Positions 11,170 to 21,712 of a DNA stretch of 50,988 nucleotides are shown in pieces. A program made the position numbers and the translations under genes. The DNA comes from an uncultured SAR86 cluster bacterium. Lineage in GTDB: Bacteria > Pseudomonadota > Gammaproteobacteria > Magnimaribacterales > TMED112. The notes under the pieces are model-generated. The model was given only the letters and a program-made list of their open reading frames with translations, did no database searches and was not told the origin of the DNA. The stretch's first letter is position 1, and the number at the start of each line of letters is the position of its first letter. Location: the NCBI GenBank assembly GCA_902526535.1, contig CABZLG010000006.1, forward strand, positions 1 to 50,988. Direction: 5' to 3'.

Positions 11170-12428
11170 TTATTTTAAATAATTCGAATAAATTCAAAAA
11201 AGGTAAATTTGAAAATTTAGAAATTGAATTTAATCTTGAAGAGAATTTAACTTTTAACAACAACTCATTAGTCAAAAAATTTAATCAGATATATGATGGT
11301 TCAATTTGTAATTTCACTGAAAATAAAACCGCATCACATTTTAATTACAAAAAGCGAACTGAACAGGAGTTTTTAAAACACCATAAGGATTTATTAAATT
11401 TTTCCGAAGATATTGGTAAATCTGGGAAAAATGTATATTTTTTTGGAATTGGCGGATCAAATATATCGCCTAAAATTTTTTATGATCTTTACAAAGAGAA
11501 AAGTCTTAATAAATTTTATTTTATTACTGGTAGTGACCCAGAGGAATTGAAAAGTATTACAGTTTCAGAAAGTGATATAGCTATTATTGCTTCAAAATCC
11601 TTTTCAACATTGGAAACTTTAGACTCATACAAAAGGGTATGTGGAAAAAAAGTATTAAAAAACACGTTTGCAATTACATCTAATGTCAATGCAGCTACTA
11701 ATTTTGGAATTCCTAAAAATAATGTTTTAAAACTTAATAGTGATACAGGCGGAAGGTTTTCAGCATGGAGTCCAGTGAATATAGTTTTACCAATTTTAAC
11801 AGGGGAGGAGGGTTTTAATTCATTTTTGGATGGTGGTTTAAAAATGGACAAATTTTGTTTAGAAAATGAAAATAATCCGGCTTTATTACTTAGCATAAGT
11901 GATGTTCTCATTAGAAAGTTTTGTAACTCTCTGGTAGTTTTAAATTATGATTTCAGGCTAAGAAACTTTTTTGAGTTTGCTCAGCAAATTGAGATGGAGT
12001 CTAATGGAAAATCTTTCAATATTAATAATGAGTTGTTAAATAATCATACTTACTTATTATTCGGTGGATATGGACCAAGATGTCAGCACTCTTTCTTTCA
12101 GAGTCTTTTTCAAGGGTCTGAAAATATCAACACTTATTTTATAGCAGAAAAAACAAGTAACCTTAACTATAAACAAATGAAAGCCCAAGTTCATTCACTT
12201 AGAAATCCAGAAATAGAAATTTCAAATAATGCAGAAAATCCACATTTAACAACTAGAAAACAGCCAGTGACTGTAATTGAATTGGATGATCTCACACCCT
12301 ATAGTATTGGACAACTTTTTGCACTTTGGGAGAATAAGTCAATTTTTAATAGCCTTCACTACAGGACTAACGCTTTTGATCAGTTTGGAGTTGAACTTGG
12401 CAAAAAAAATACTAAGAAGTTCTTATAA
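11166..12428 (+). CDS. pgi: Glucose-6-phosphate isomerase (short form)
   Basis: FGIGGSNISPKIFYDL; SKSFSTLETL; GGRFSAWSPVNIVLPIL; QIEMESNGKS. Confidence 0.9.
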   Translation: MIILNNSNKFKKGKFENLEIEFNLEENLTFNNNSLVKKFNQIYDGSICNFTENKTASHFNYKKRTEQEFLKHHKDLLNFSEDIGKSGKNVYFFGIGGSNISPKIFYDLYKEKSLNKFYFITGSDPEELKSITVSESDIAIIASKSFSTLETLDSYKRVCGKKVLKNTFAITSNVNAATNFGIPKNNVLKLNSDTGGRFSAWSPVNIVLPILTGEEGFNSFLDGGLKMDKFCLENENNPALLLSISDVLIRKFCNSLVVLNYDFRLRNFFEFAQQIEMESNGKSFNINNELLNNHTYLLFGGYGPRCQHSFFQSLFQGSENINTYFIAEKTSNLNYKQMKAQVHSLRNPEIEISNNAENPHLTTRKQPVTVIELDDLTPYSIGQLFALWENKSIFNSLHYRTNAFDQFGVELGKKNTKKFL

Positions 12429-14179
12429 TGAATAATTTAAGTCAAAAAGCAGCTGAATTTCCGGACTCTCCTGGTGTCTATAGATTTTTTAAAGATAAAA
12501 AGATTCTGTATATAGGTAAAGCGAAATCACTAAAAAAAAGGGTAAAGACTTACTTTGGAAAATCATTGAAGGAATTCAAAACACAAAAACTTGTAAATCA
12601 GATAACTGGAATGGATTTTATTGAGACAAATAATGAGACAGAAGCATTATTGCTTGAGCAAAATTTAATAAAAACTGAACAACCGCCGTTTAACATACTT
12701 TTGAGAGATGATAAAACATTTCCCTATATAGAGCTGACAGAAAAACATGATTTCCCTGGAATTTTTTTTAAAAGAACAAGAAAATCTGAAAAAAATCTTT
12801 TTGGTCCCTTTACTAGCGCTAGTGCAACAAGGTTAGCTATAAGCGAAATACAAAAAATATTTAATCTACGAACATGCAATGATGTATTTTTCTCCAATAG
12901 ATCCAGGGCATGTCTTCAATATCAAATTGGAAAATGTTCTGGTCCTTGTGTTGGTTTAATACAGAAACTTGATTATGAACAAGATGTGTTTGGTGCAAAA
13001 GAGACACTTAGAGGAAATTTTTCAAAGATTATTTCAAAGTTAAGATCTGAAATGAATTTTTACTCGCAAATAGAAAATTTTGAAAAAGCTGGAGAAATTA
13101 AAAGGAAAATTGAAGCGCTAAGAAGAGTAGAAGAAACTCAAATAATTTTTTCTGGAGGTGATCAAATAAAGGTGATAGGAATGGCTTGTGAGGGTGATGA
13201 GGTTTCATTTGTTGTAATTGACGTAATAAAAAACTCTTTTTCAAATATCAAAAAATACTCATTTAAAAATAAACTCGAAAAAAATTCAAATGAAATTACT
13301 GAGGAATTCATAAGTCGTTTAGTTTTATCAAACCCACAAATAAAAGAAATTGTTTTTGCAGGAGACGAAATTAATTCCCCATTTTTTCCACATATAACTT
13401 TCACTAAACCTTCAGGTGGCAAAAAAATTAAGTGGGCCGAAATGGCAAATAGAAATGCCCGCAATCTGCTAAGCTTAAGATTACAAAGAGGTTTAAAATA
13501 TGAATCTTCATTAGAGTTTATAAAAAATAACTTAAATCTTGATACAAACAATATTGGGATAGTGGGCTTTGATGTAAGTGGTGGAGCAGGAGACATACAG
13601 ACTGTATCCTGCGTATTTTTTGATTCCTCTGGCCCCAATAAATCGAAGTATAGATTTTTTAGGGTACCAATAAAAAATTCTGAATCAGATCTTGAGGCTT
13701 TGTTATTCGGGATTAAGAGGTACCTAAAAAATAATTTCGAAGTGAGCCTAATTTTGATAGATGGTGGTAAAACGCATTTAAATTATATCAAGAAGAATTT
13801 AAAAAATGTTAAGGCTAAATTTGTATCGGTTGGAAAAGGTGAAAAAAGAAAATATGGCATCGAAAATTTATTCTATGAGGATAAGAGAATTGAGTTTAGA
13901 ACTAACAATTCAATTTCAAAGATTTTTCTTGATGTAAGAGACGAAGCTCATAGATTTGCTCTCAAAAACTTCAGATCAGTAAAAAGAAAAAATCTTACCA
14001 AACATTTTTTACAAGACATTGATGGAATAGGGCCTAAAACAATTGATAAGATTTATAAAAACTATGTGAGCCTTGAAAATTTAGCGAAATATTCAGCTAA
14101 AGAAGTATCTGAAGAGTTAGGCCTCAATATAAATATCGCAAAAAAAATACAAACTTCCTTAGAAGAAATCTATAATTAA
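12428..14179 (+). CDS. uvrC: UvrABC excinuclease subunit C
   Basis: PDSPGVYRFFKDKKILYIGKAKSLKKRV GIY-YIG domain; CLQYQIGKCSGPC; C-terminal HhH. Confidence 0.97.
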   Translation: MNNLSQKAAEFPDSPGVYRFFKDKKILYIGKAKSLKKRVKTYFGKSLKEFKTQKLVNQITGMDFIETNNETEALLLEQNLIKTEQPPFNILLRDDKTFPYIELTEKHDFPGIFFKRTRKSEKNLFGPFTSASATRLAISEIQKIFNLRTCNDVFFSNRSRACLQYQIGKCSGPCVGLIQKLDYEQDVFGAKETLRGNFSKIISKLRSEMNFYSQIENFEKAGEIKRKIEALRRVEETQIIFSGGDQIKVIGMACEGDEVSFVVIDVIKNSFSNIKKYSFKNKLEKNSNEITEEFISRLVLSNPQIKEIVFAGDEINSPFFPHITFTKPSGGKKIKWAEMANRNARNLLSLRLQRGLKYESSLEFIKNNLNLDTNNIGIVGFDVSGGAGDIQTVSCVFFDSSGPNKSKYRFFRVPIKNSESDLEALLFGIKRYLKNNFEVSLILIDGGKTHLNYIKKNLKNVKAKFVSVGKGEKRKYGIENLFYEDKRIEFRTNNSISKIFLDVRDEAHRFALKNFRSVKRKNLTKHFLQDIDGIGPKTIDKIYKNYVSLENLAKYSAKEVSEELGLNINIAKKIQTSLEEIYN

Positions 14180-14181
14180 CT

Positions 14182-14616
14182 ATGAGCGCAAGATTTCATT
14201 TAGCAATAGCTGTAAATTCCATAGAAGAGGCTAGGTTATTTTACTGTGACTTTCTTGGATGTGAATCAGGAAATTTTGAGGAAGGTAAATGGCTAGACAT
14301 AAATTTTTGGGGAAATGAACTTACATTGCATGAAGCTCAACATCAAGATGAAATAAAATCTACCAACAGACATCACGTTGATATGGGAGAAGTATGTGTT
14401 CCACATTTCGGAATTCATCTTTCTCGAGATGCTTTTGATGAGGTTAAAAAAAGAATTGATTCAACTGATAAGCATACTTACCTTGATAAGCCTTATCTAA
14501 GATTTAAGGATGATGATAGAGAGCAAGAAACCTTCTTTATTAGAGATCCAAGCGGCAACGCCTTAGAGATCAAAACAATGAAAGTTCCTGAGTCGCTTTG
14601 GGAAATCAGCTCTTGA
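14182..14616 (+). CDS. VOC/glyoxalase-dioxygenase superfamily protein
   Basis: HLAIAVNSIEEARLFYCDFLGC ... ETFFIRDPSGNALEIKTM. Confidence 0.85.
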   Translation: MSARFHLAIAVNSIEEARLFYCDFLGCESGNFEEGKWLDINFWGNELTLHEAQHQDEIKSTNRHHVDMGEVCVPHFGIHLSRDAFDEVKKRIDSTDKHTYLDKPYLRFKDDDREQETFFIRDPSGNALEIKTMKVPESLWEISS

Positions 14617-14702
14617 TAAAATTATTTAATCAGTTAATATCACATCTCTATGAAATTTGAATTAAATTTTTCCAATTGCTAATCAGCATGCATTCAATCT
14701 TT

Positions 14703-14708
14703 TATAAT
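14703..14708 (+). promoter_or_regulatory. Putative -10 element upstream of infC
   Basis: TATAAT; 11 nt to TTG at 14720 and 8 nt to ATT at 14717. Confidence 0.5.
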
Positions 14709-14719
14709 CTAAAACAATT

Positions 14720-15256
14720 TTGAGACCACAAAGAAGAAGAAAGCCACCACCAGCGCCTGTAAATCAGTTTATTAGGGCTAATAAATTAACAGTCATTTCA
14801 AGTTCAGGTGAAAACTTGGGCATTTATAGTAAAGATGAGGCAATTAACCTTGCCAAAAATGAGGGATTAGATCTTTTACAGATTACGTTTGATAAAGAGC
14901 CATGCATTGCAAAAATAATTGATTATGGAAAGTATAAGTTTGATCAAAAGAAGAAACAGTCAGCGGCTAAAAAAAATCAGAAGAGAATCGAACAAAAAGA
15001 GATAAAAATGCGTCCTAATATCGATAAAGGAGATATAGATGTGAAACTTAAAAAAATCTTAGGTTTTCTAGAAAAAAGAGCTAATGTAAAAATATCTGTA
15101 GTATTCAGAGGAAGAGAGCTTGGAAATACTTCTTTTGGTAAGAGTTTACTTGACAGTATCATTAAAGAAACCGAAGATATTGCAACTGTCTTAGTAGAGC
15201 CAAAGTTTGAAAATAGGACATATAGTGCTTTACTGACGTCAAAAAAAATAAAATGA
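14720..15256 (+). CDS. infC: Translation initiation factor IF-3
   Basis: [54 protein letters not shown]; no in-frame ATG near the N-terminus; start is TTG 14720 or ATT 14717. Confidence 0.96.
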   Translation: MRPQRRRKPPPAPVNQFIRANKLTVISSSGENLGIYSKDEAINLAKNEGLDLLQITFDKEPCIAKIIDYGKYKFDQKKKQSAAKKNQKRIEQKEIKMRPNIDKGDIDVKLKKILGFLEKRANVKISVVFRGRELGNTSFGKSLLDSIIKETEDIATVLVEPKFENRTYSALLTSKKIK

Positions 15257-15444
15257 CAAAATTAAAGAATCATTCGGGTGCAAAAAAAAGGTTTAAAGCG
15301 ACCGGCTCAGGTCTCAAGTCGCGCTCGTCCGGAAGGAATCATATTTTGTCCAAACACTCAACTAAGAAAAAAAGGCATGCTAGAGGAACATCTAATTTAG
15401 AGGGTGCAAATCTTAAAGTCGTGAATAAACTATTGGAGGCATAA
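15253..15444 (+). CDS. rpmI: 50S ribosomal protein L35
   Basis: [18 protein letters not shown]; position between infC and rplT. Confidence 0.97.
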   Translation: MTKLKNHSGAKKRFKATGSGLKSRSSGRNHILSKHSTKKKRHARGTSNLEGANLKVVNKLLEA

Positions 15445-15791
15445 TGCCAAGAACAACAAAAGGAAACTTAGCATCAAAGAAACATAAAGCTGTTTTGGCT
15501 AGAACAAAAGGGCATTATGGTGCAAGATCTAGACTCTTTAAGACAGCCAAGCAATCTCTAATAAAATCTATGCAATATGCCTATAGAGACAGAAAAAATA
15601 GAAAAAGAGATTTTAGAAGACTTTGGATTACTCGAATCAATGCAGAAGTGAGAAACTTAGGATATACATATTCAAAATTCATAGATGGATTGAATAAAAA
15701 GGGCATAGAACTTGACAGAAAGATGCTCTCAGAGTTAGCTATACAGGATAAAGCAACTTTTGAAAAAGTTGTAAAAACTGCTATAGATTAA
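15444..15791 (+). CDS. rplT: 50S ribosomal protein L20
   Basis: [35 protein letters not shown]. Confidence 0.98.
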   Translation: MPRTTKGNLASKKHKAVLARTKGHYGARSRLFKTAKQSLIKSMQYAYRDRKNRKRDFRRLWITRINAEVRNLGYTYSKFIDGLNKKGIELDRKMLSELAIQDKATFEKVVKTAID

Positions 15792-16513
15792 TGTCAGAAC
15801 CAAAAGATATTTTTATACCAACTTTAGATAGAGAATTAGGCTCTATCCACCCGATAAATCAAGTAAAGTTTGAACTTATTAAATTACTTACCTCATTTGG
15901 CTTTGAAGTTGCTGAAGGACCTGAAATAGAAAGTGAAAAAAACAATTTCGATATGCTTAATATACCTGCCACACATCCTGCTAGAGAAATGCATGATACC
16001 TTTTACGTTGGTAATAAAAAAAATGTTTTAAGAACTCATACTTCTCCTGTGCAAGTGAGATGTATGTTAAGAAACAAACCTCCAATATCATTCATATCGC
16101 CTGGCAAAGTATATAGAAAAGATGATGACTCTACTCATTTGCCAATGTTCCATCAAATTGAAGGTATTTATATTGACCAAGGAGTGAGTTTTGCTCATTT
16201 AAAAGACCTCATTTATAAAATTTGCTCATCTTTATTTGGAGAAAAAATAAAAATACGATTTAGACCCTCTTACTTTCCATTCACTGAACCATCGGCTGAA
16301 GTGGATATACTTTTTGGAAAAAAATGGCTTGAGATTTTAGGTTGTGGGGTTGTAAATCCAAAAGTTCTTAGTAATTGTAAAATAGATTCAAAAAAATTCT
16401 CTGGTTTGGCATTTGGTTTGGGCATTGAAAGGATTGCTATGCTTAAATATGGCGTTAAAGATATCCGAGAGTTTTACAAATCTAACTTAGATTTTTTAAG
16501 GCAATTTAAATGA
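15791..16513 (+). CDS. pheS: Phenylalanyl-tRNA synthetase alpha subunit, lacking the N-terminal coiled-coil
   Basis: GFEVAEGPEIESEKNNFDMLNIPATHPAREMHDTFYV; RTHTSPVQVR; GLGIERIAMLKYGVKDIREFY; 240 aa. Confidence 0.96.
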   Translation: MSEPKDIFIPTLDRELGSIHPINQVKFELIKLLTSFGFEVAEGPEIESEKNNFDMLNIPATHPAREMHDTFYVGNKKNVLRTHTSPVQVRCMLRNKPPISFISPGKVYRKDDDSTHLPMFHQIEGIYIDQGVSFAHLKDLIYKICSSLFGEKIKIRFRPSYFPFTEPSAEVDILFGKKWLEILGCGVVNPKVLSNCKIDSKKFSGLAFGLGIERIAMLKYGVKDIREFYKSNLDFLRQFK

Positions 16514-18447
16514 AAATTATTGCTCAACAGCTTTTAGAGTATTTTAAAAATAAACCGAAAATATCAGAATTATCAGAGAGGCTTTTTCAGCTAGGCCATG
16601 AACATGAACTTAATAAAGGTATTTTAGATTTTGAAATCACTCCAAATAGGGGAGATTGTCTTTCCTTAAAAGGTTTAGCAAGAGATTTAAATTATTTTTA
16701 CAAGGCAGAAATTGAAAAACCAATTTTTACAAAAAAAATTAAGAAACTAAATTTAAATTTTAAAAATAAAACAAAAGATCTTTGTCCAAATATCTCTTTT
16801 TTAGAAGTTGAAATAGTAGGTAAAACAAAACCTTATAAAAATTACTTAGAAAAATACTTTAAAAATTTGAAAATAAATAAGAATAATTTTTTTACAGATA
16901 TTTCAAACTACCTTGCTTATGAAAGTGGACAACCTACACATTGCTTTGATGCAGAAAAAATGAATGGGATATTTATTTTAGAAAAAAACAAAAAGAAATC
17001 TAAGTTTTTAACATTACTGAATGAAGAAATCGAAATAGAAAAAAATGACTTAGTTTTTACTCTTGATCGTGAAGTAATAAGCCTTGCAGGAGTAATGGGA
17101 GGCGCAAGTACAGCTTGTGGCAAAAACACACATAAAGTTCTTATAGAATGTGCGTATTTTAAACCAGAAGAAATTTTAGGTCAGGCTAGAAAATATAACC
17201 TTAATTCTGAAGCAGCTTATAAATTTGAAAGAGGTGTTGATTTTTTAGGACAAGAAAATGTTTTGAGAAGATTTATCAAAATAATCGATGATCATGCTGA
17301 AATTAAATCACTTAAATTTATTTCCGAAAATAAAAAAAATAATACCAAAAGTGTAGCTTATGATTCAAAGAAACTTAATGAGATTATTGGTTGCGATATA
17401 AATGAAAAAGAACAAAAGGCCATTCTTAGTTCACTAGGATTTACTAATGGAAAAAAAGTAGCTGTTCCTGCTCACAGATCTGACATTGACGAAATTAATG
17501 ATTTAGCTGAAGAAATCACTAGAGTGGTTGGGTACAACAATATACCTTCCAAAGCTTTAAAGCTTCCAGTGAAAGCAAAAAATTTAAATAGAAGTTTTGA
17601 ATTAATTTGCAGGAACTATCTTGTTAATAATGGATTCTTTGAGGTAATAAATTTTCCATTCAATGATAATAATGATGAATCAGCAATTGTTGTAGATAAT
17701 CCATTAGATAAGCAAAGAGCAAAGATGCGCGTATGCTTAACAAAATCTTTGAAAGATAATCTCGTTTATAATCAAAACAGACAAAAGGATTCGATAAAAT
17801 TTTTTGAATTCTCTGATATTTACACAAAATCAGGAGTATCTAGAAAGCTAAGTCTTATTGTTTCAGGACGAATTTATAAAAATCATAAAGAATTCAACTC
17901 AATGTTGGATTATGGTTATCTTAAAGGACTTTTAAAAACAATTTTTAGTGAAACAATGAATGTTGCACTAACATTCTCTTCATCCTCGTCTGAAAATTAT
18001 GATTTCCGAGAAACAATTATCTTTAAAGGAACAAATATAGGAAGGATAGGTAAACTATCAAAAAATTTCTTAAAATCAAAAGTTAAAACCCCAGTTTATT
18101 CTTTTGAAATTGATATTGATTCTCTTTCAGTACCTTCTCAAAGATATGTAGGCATTTCTGATCATCCAGCTTCATATAGAGACATGTCATATAGTTTAGA
18201 AAATTTAAATATTTTAAAAAATCTTGAGAAAAAAATTGAAAAAAATGTGCAATGTTTCAAATTACTTCAGGAAGCATTTGTTTTTGATTATTTTGATAAC
18301 AAAAAAATAAATATTCTTAAAGTGGGTTATAGGTTTAAATTTCAATCATCAACTAAAAGTCCAACAGATAGAGAAATTGATGAAATAATGAAAAAGATAA
18401 ATAAAGACACGCTTTCAATAAAAGGTATAAAAATTGAGGGTCTTTAA
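16510..18447 (+). CDS. pheT: Phenylalanyl-tRNA synthetase beta subunit, lacking the N-terminal tRNA-binding OB domain
   Basis: ITPNRGDCLSLKGLARDLN; SNYLAYESGQPTHCFD; LAGVMGG; LIECAYF; FERGVD; C-terminal FDX-ACB-like domain present. Confidence 0.95.
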   Translation: MKIIAQQLLEYFKNKPKISELSERLFQLGHEHELNKGILDFEITPNRGDCLSLKGLARDLNYFYKAEIEKPIFTKKIKKLNLNFKNKTKDLCPNISFLEVEIVGKTKPYKNYLEKYFKNLKINKNNFFTDISNYLAYESGQPTHCFDAEKMNGIFILEKNKKKSKFLTLLNEEIEIEKNDLVFTLDREVISLAGVMGGASTACGKNTHKVLIECAYFKPEEILGQARKYNLNSEAAYKFERGVDFLGQENVLRRFIKIIDDHAEIKSLKFISENKKNNTKSVAYDSKKLNEIIGCDINEKEQKAILSSLGFTNGKKVAVPAHRSDIDEINDLAEEITRVVGYNNIPSKALKLPVKAKNLNRSFELICRNYLVNNGFFEVINFPFNDNNDESAIVVDNPLDKQRAKMRVCLTKSLKDNLVYNQNRQKDSIKFFEFSDIYTKSGVSRKLSLIVSGRIYKNHKEFNSMLDYGYLKGLLKTIFSETMNVALTFSSSSSENYDFRETIIFKGTNIGRIGKLSKNFLKSKVKTPVYSFEIDIDSLSVPSQRYVGISDHPASYRDMSYSLENLNILKNLEKKIEKNVQCFKLLQEAFVFDYFDNKKINILKVGYRFKFQSSTKSPTDREIDEIMKKINKDTLSIKGIKIEGL

Positions 18448-19568
18448 TGTCATATATTTTTACATCTGAATCTGTTTCTGAGGGACATCCAGATAAAATC
18501 TGTGATCAAATTTCAGATGCAATTTTAGATGAATGTATAAAACAAGATAAATACTCCAGAGTTGCCTGTGAAACTATGATTAAAAATAATCATGTCATAG
18601 TTGGAGGTGAAATTACTTCAAAAGCTGATATTAATTATAAAGAGGTTGCTGAATCAGTAATTAAAGATATTGGATATAACAATAAAGAAATGGGATTTAG
18701 TCATGAGTCAATTAATTTTAAAAATCTAATTGGTAAACAAAGTGAAGATATTCATGAGGGAATATCAAAAGGTGATATTTTGGGCTCAGGTGATCAGGGA
18801 TTAATGTTTGGCTATGCTTGTAAGGAAACAAAAGAATTAATGCCACTTCCAATTTCGTTAGCACATAAACTGATGCAAAAACATAAAACTATTAGGAATA
18901 TAAATAATAAACTTTGGCCAGATGCTAAATCTCAAGTCTCGGTACAATACTCGGATAATTATGAACCTGAGAGGATTTCCGCAATTGTATTTTCAGCACA
19001 ACATTGCCCAAGCTTTGATCTAAATAACTTGAGAGAATTTATTTTAGAAGAAATAATTAAGAAAGTTATCCCTTACGAGTTAATTGATGATGATACTAAA
19101 TTCTTAATAAATCCTGCTGGAAAATTTACCATCGGCGGTCCAGTTGGAGATTGCGGCATGACAGGAAGAAAAATTATAGTTGATAGTTATGGTGGAATGG
19201 CAAGACATGGAGGGGGAGCATTTTCTGGAAAAGACCCTTCAAAAGTAGATAGATCTGCAGCGTATGCAATGCGACAAGTCGCAAAAACATTAGTCAATGA
19301 AAATTTATGTGATTATTGTGAAGTTCAAGTTTCATATGCAATTGGAGTTGAAAATCCAATATCTATTTACACAAATACCTTTGAGAGTGAAAAAATTCCA
19401 CTTGAAGAAATTAATAAAATAATAAACAAAAACTTTGATCTTACACCTCAAGGAATCATTTCTAATTTAAGTCTTTTAAATCCAATATATCTTAATACTG
19501 CAAAATATGGTCATTTTGGAAGAGAAGATCAAAATTTTAGTTGGGAAAAAACCAGAAACATAAAATGA
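18447..19568 (+). CDS. metK: S-adenosylmethionine synthetase
   Basis: FTSESVSEGHPDKICDQISDAILD; GSGDQGLMFGYA; GGGAFSGKDPSKVDRSAAY. Confidence 0.98.
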   Translation: MSYIFTSESVSEGHPDKICDQISDAILDECIKQDKYSRVACETMIKNNHVIVGGEITSKADINYKEVAESVIKDIGYNNKEMGFSHESINFKNLIGKQSEDIHEGISKGDILGSGDQGLMFGYACKETKELMPLPISLAHKLMQKHKTIRNINNKLWPDAKSQVSVQYSDNYEPERISAIVFSAQHCPSFDLNNLREFILEEIIKKVIPYELIDDDTKFLINPAGKFTIGGPVGDCGMTGRKIIVDSYGGMARHGGGAFSGKDPSKVDRSAAYAMRQVAKTLVNENLCDYCEVQVSYAIGVENPISIYTNTFESEKIPLEEINKIINKNFDLTPQGIISNLSLLNPIYLNTAKYGHFGREDQNFSWEKTRNIK

Positions 19569-20341
19569 AAATATCTGTTGCTAGTGGTGGCTTTGATCCT
19601 GTTCATTCTGGCCACATTGAATATTTAAAAGCTGCAAAAAATATTGGTGATTATTTAATAGTGGCATTAAATTCAGATAATTGGCTTAAATTGAAAAAAG
19701 GGAAGCCGTTTATGCCATACCAAGAAAGAATGAGTGTATTGAGTTCCTTAAGTTTTGTTGATGAGGTAGTCTCCTTTGAAGATGATGAGCTTGGAAGCTG
19801 CATTAATGCACTTGAACAAATAAAATTAAAATTCCCTAAAGATGAGATAATTTTTTGTAATGGTGGTGATAGAAATTCAGACAATATTCCTGAAATGCAG
19901 GTTAAGGATATATCATTAAAGTTTGGTGTTGGTGGTGAAAGTAAAATCAATTCGAGTAGTAAAATTCTAAAGCAATGGAAAGGATTATCTGAAGAAAGGA
20001 TTTGGGGTGAGTTCTTTAATTTATATCAAGATAAAAAAATAAAATTAAAGGAACTCGTTATTAAACCTGGAAAAGGAATGAGTCTACAGAAACACTTCAA
20101 AAGAAATGAAATTTGGTTTGTTTCAGAGGGAAAATGTTGTGTAAATTTTCACAAAAATAATCATTCCAAAGTTGATGAAATACCACTTAATACATTTGAT
20201 ACATTCAGTGTAAAAAAAGAAGAGTGGCATCAATTGTTTAATCCTTACAAAGAAGAATGTAGAATTATTGAAATTCAATTTGGTGAAGAAAACTCAGAGG
20301 AAGATATTGAAAGAATAAAGTACTATGACGGAAATGAATAA
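19565..20341 (+). CDS. HxGH nucleotidyltransferase (cytidylyltransferase-like) fused to a cupin domain
   Basis: [32 protein letters not shown] then cupin [35 protein letters not shown] 19565 preferred to TTG 19541. Confidence 0.82.
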   Translation: MKISVASGGFDPVHSGHIEYLKAAKNIGDYLIVALNSDNWLKLKKGKPFMPYQERMSVLSSLSFVDEVVSFEDDELGSCINALEQIKLKFPKDEIIFCNGGDRNSDNIPEMQVKDISLKFGVGGESKINSSSKILKQWKGLSEERIWGEFFNLYQDKKIKLKELVIKPGKGMSLQKHFKRNEIWFVSEGKCCVNFHKNNHSKVDEIPLNTFDTFSVKKEEWHQLFNPYKEECRIIEIQFGEENSEEDIERIKYYDGNE

Positions 20342-21692
20342 AGACTATAAAGTTAAAGACATAAATTTAGCGGAGTTCGGCAGACAAGAAATATTGCTTG
20401 CACAAGACGAAATGCCGGCTTTAATGCATCTTAGAGAACAGTACAAAGAAGAACAGCCCCTGCAGGGAGCTAAAATCCTAGGATGTATACATATGACAAT
20501 TCAAACAGCTGTATTAATTGAAACATTAATTGATTTAGGAGCAGAAGTTAGATGGTCATCCTGTAATATTTTTTCGACCCAAGATCATGCTGCTGCGGCA
20601 ATTGCAGATAAAGGTATTCCAGTTTTTGCATGGAAGGGGGAAACAGAAGAAGAATATGATTGGTGTATAGAGCAAACAATACTAAAAAATGGTCAAACGT
20701 GGGATGCAAATATGATTTTAGATGATGGTGGAGATTTAACAGCAAAGATTCATAAAGATTACCCAGAAATGCTTGAGAAAATTCATGGAATTTCTGAAGA
20801 GACTACTACAGGCGTTCATAGACTTAAAGATTTACTAAAAAAAGGAAAATTAGCAGTACCTGCAATAAATGTAAATGACTCAATAACTAAATCAAAAAAC
20901 GATAACAAATATGGGTGCCGTCATAGTTTAGATGATGCTATAAAAAGAAGTACTGATATGCTTCTATCCGGAAAGAAAGCGCTAGTAATTGGATATGGAG
21001 ATGTTGGTAAAGGATCTGCTGATTCATTAAATCAACAAAAAATGATTGTGGATGTAGCTGAAACTGATCCTATTTGTGCAATGCAGGCATGCTTTGATGG
21101 ATTCTCAATTGTTTCAGCATATAAGAATGGAGAAATTAGTAATAATGCTTCTGATATCAATAAGGATTTGCTAAAAAAATATGATCTAGTAGTCACCGCT
21201 ACAGGTAATACTGGAGTTTTAAATGGCTTAATGCTTGATGCATTAAAATCCTCATGTGTGGTTTGCAACATTGGCCATTTTGATAATGAAATAGATGTTA
21301 AATACTTAAAAAAATATGAATGGTACGAAATTAAACCAGGTGTGCACAAAGTTATCAGAGGGGAAGGGAATTACCTTATACTTTTAGCGGAAGGTAGACT
21401 AGCTAATTTAGCACTTGCTACTGGGCATCCCAGTAGAGTAATGGATGGGTCCTTTTGCAACCAAGTGCTTGCACAGATTTTTCTATATAAAGATAAGTTT
21501 GCAGATTTATCAAAAGAAGAAAAATTGAAAAAAGTATCAGTAAAAGTTCTTCCAAAATATTTAGATGAAGAAGTTGCTTCTTTAATGGTAAAAGGTTTTG
21601 GTGGGACTCTAACAAAACTAACAAAAGAACAAGCTGATTACATTGGGGTTGAACAACAAGGACCTTTTAAAGAGGATTCTTATAATTACTAA
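20325..21692 (+). CDS. ahcY: Adenosylhomocysteinase
   Basis: [53 protein letters not shown]-terminal DSYNY. Confidence 0.98.
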   Translation: MTEMNKDYKVKDINLAEFGRQEILLAQDEMPALMHLREQYKEEQPLQGAKILGCIHMTIQTAVLIETLIDLGAEVRWSSCNIFSTQDHAAAAIADKGIPVFAWKGETEEEYDWCIEQTILKNGQTWDANMILDDGGDLTAKIHKDYPEMLEKIHGISEETTTGVHRLKDLLKKGKLAVPAINVNDSITKSKNDNKYGCRHSLDDAIKRSTDMLLSGKKALVIGYGDVGKGSADSLNQQKMIVDVAETDPICAMQACFDGFSIVSAYKNGEISNNASDINKDLLKKYDLVVTATGNTGVLNGLMLDALKSSCVVCNIGHFDNEIDVKYLKKYEWYEIKPGVHKVIRGEGNYLILLAEGRLANLALATGHPSRVMDGSFCNQVLAQIFLYKDKFADLSKEEKLKKVSVKVLPKYLDEEVASLMVKGFGGTLTKLTKEQADYIGVEQQGPFKEDSYNY

Positions 21693-21697
21693 TTTGC

Positions 21698-21703
21698 TAT
21701 AAT
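21698..21703 (+). promoter_or_regulatory. Putative extended -10 promoter of tRNA-Cys
   Basis: TGCTATAAT, 9 nt before the tRNA 5' end. Confidence 0.6.
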
Positions 21704-21712
21704 CTCTAATCT

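Noticed and set aside
11166-12428. Short pgi (420 aa) as a truncated pseudogene
   Set aside because: Core active-site motifs are present and the frame is intact; short PGIs exist.
13162-13638. 158 aa antisense ORF in uvrC
   Set aside because: Shadow ORF opposite conserved uvrC sequence.
14977-15162. Antisense ORF in infC
   Set aside because: Short and opposite a conserved gene.
18430-18447. SAM or SAH riboswitch before metK/ahcY
   Set aside because: metK starts at the pheT stop and ahcY overlaps the preceding gene, leaving no leader.
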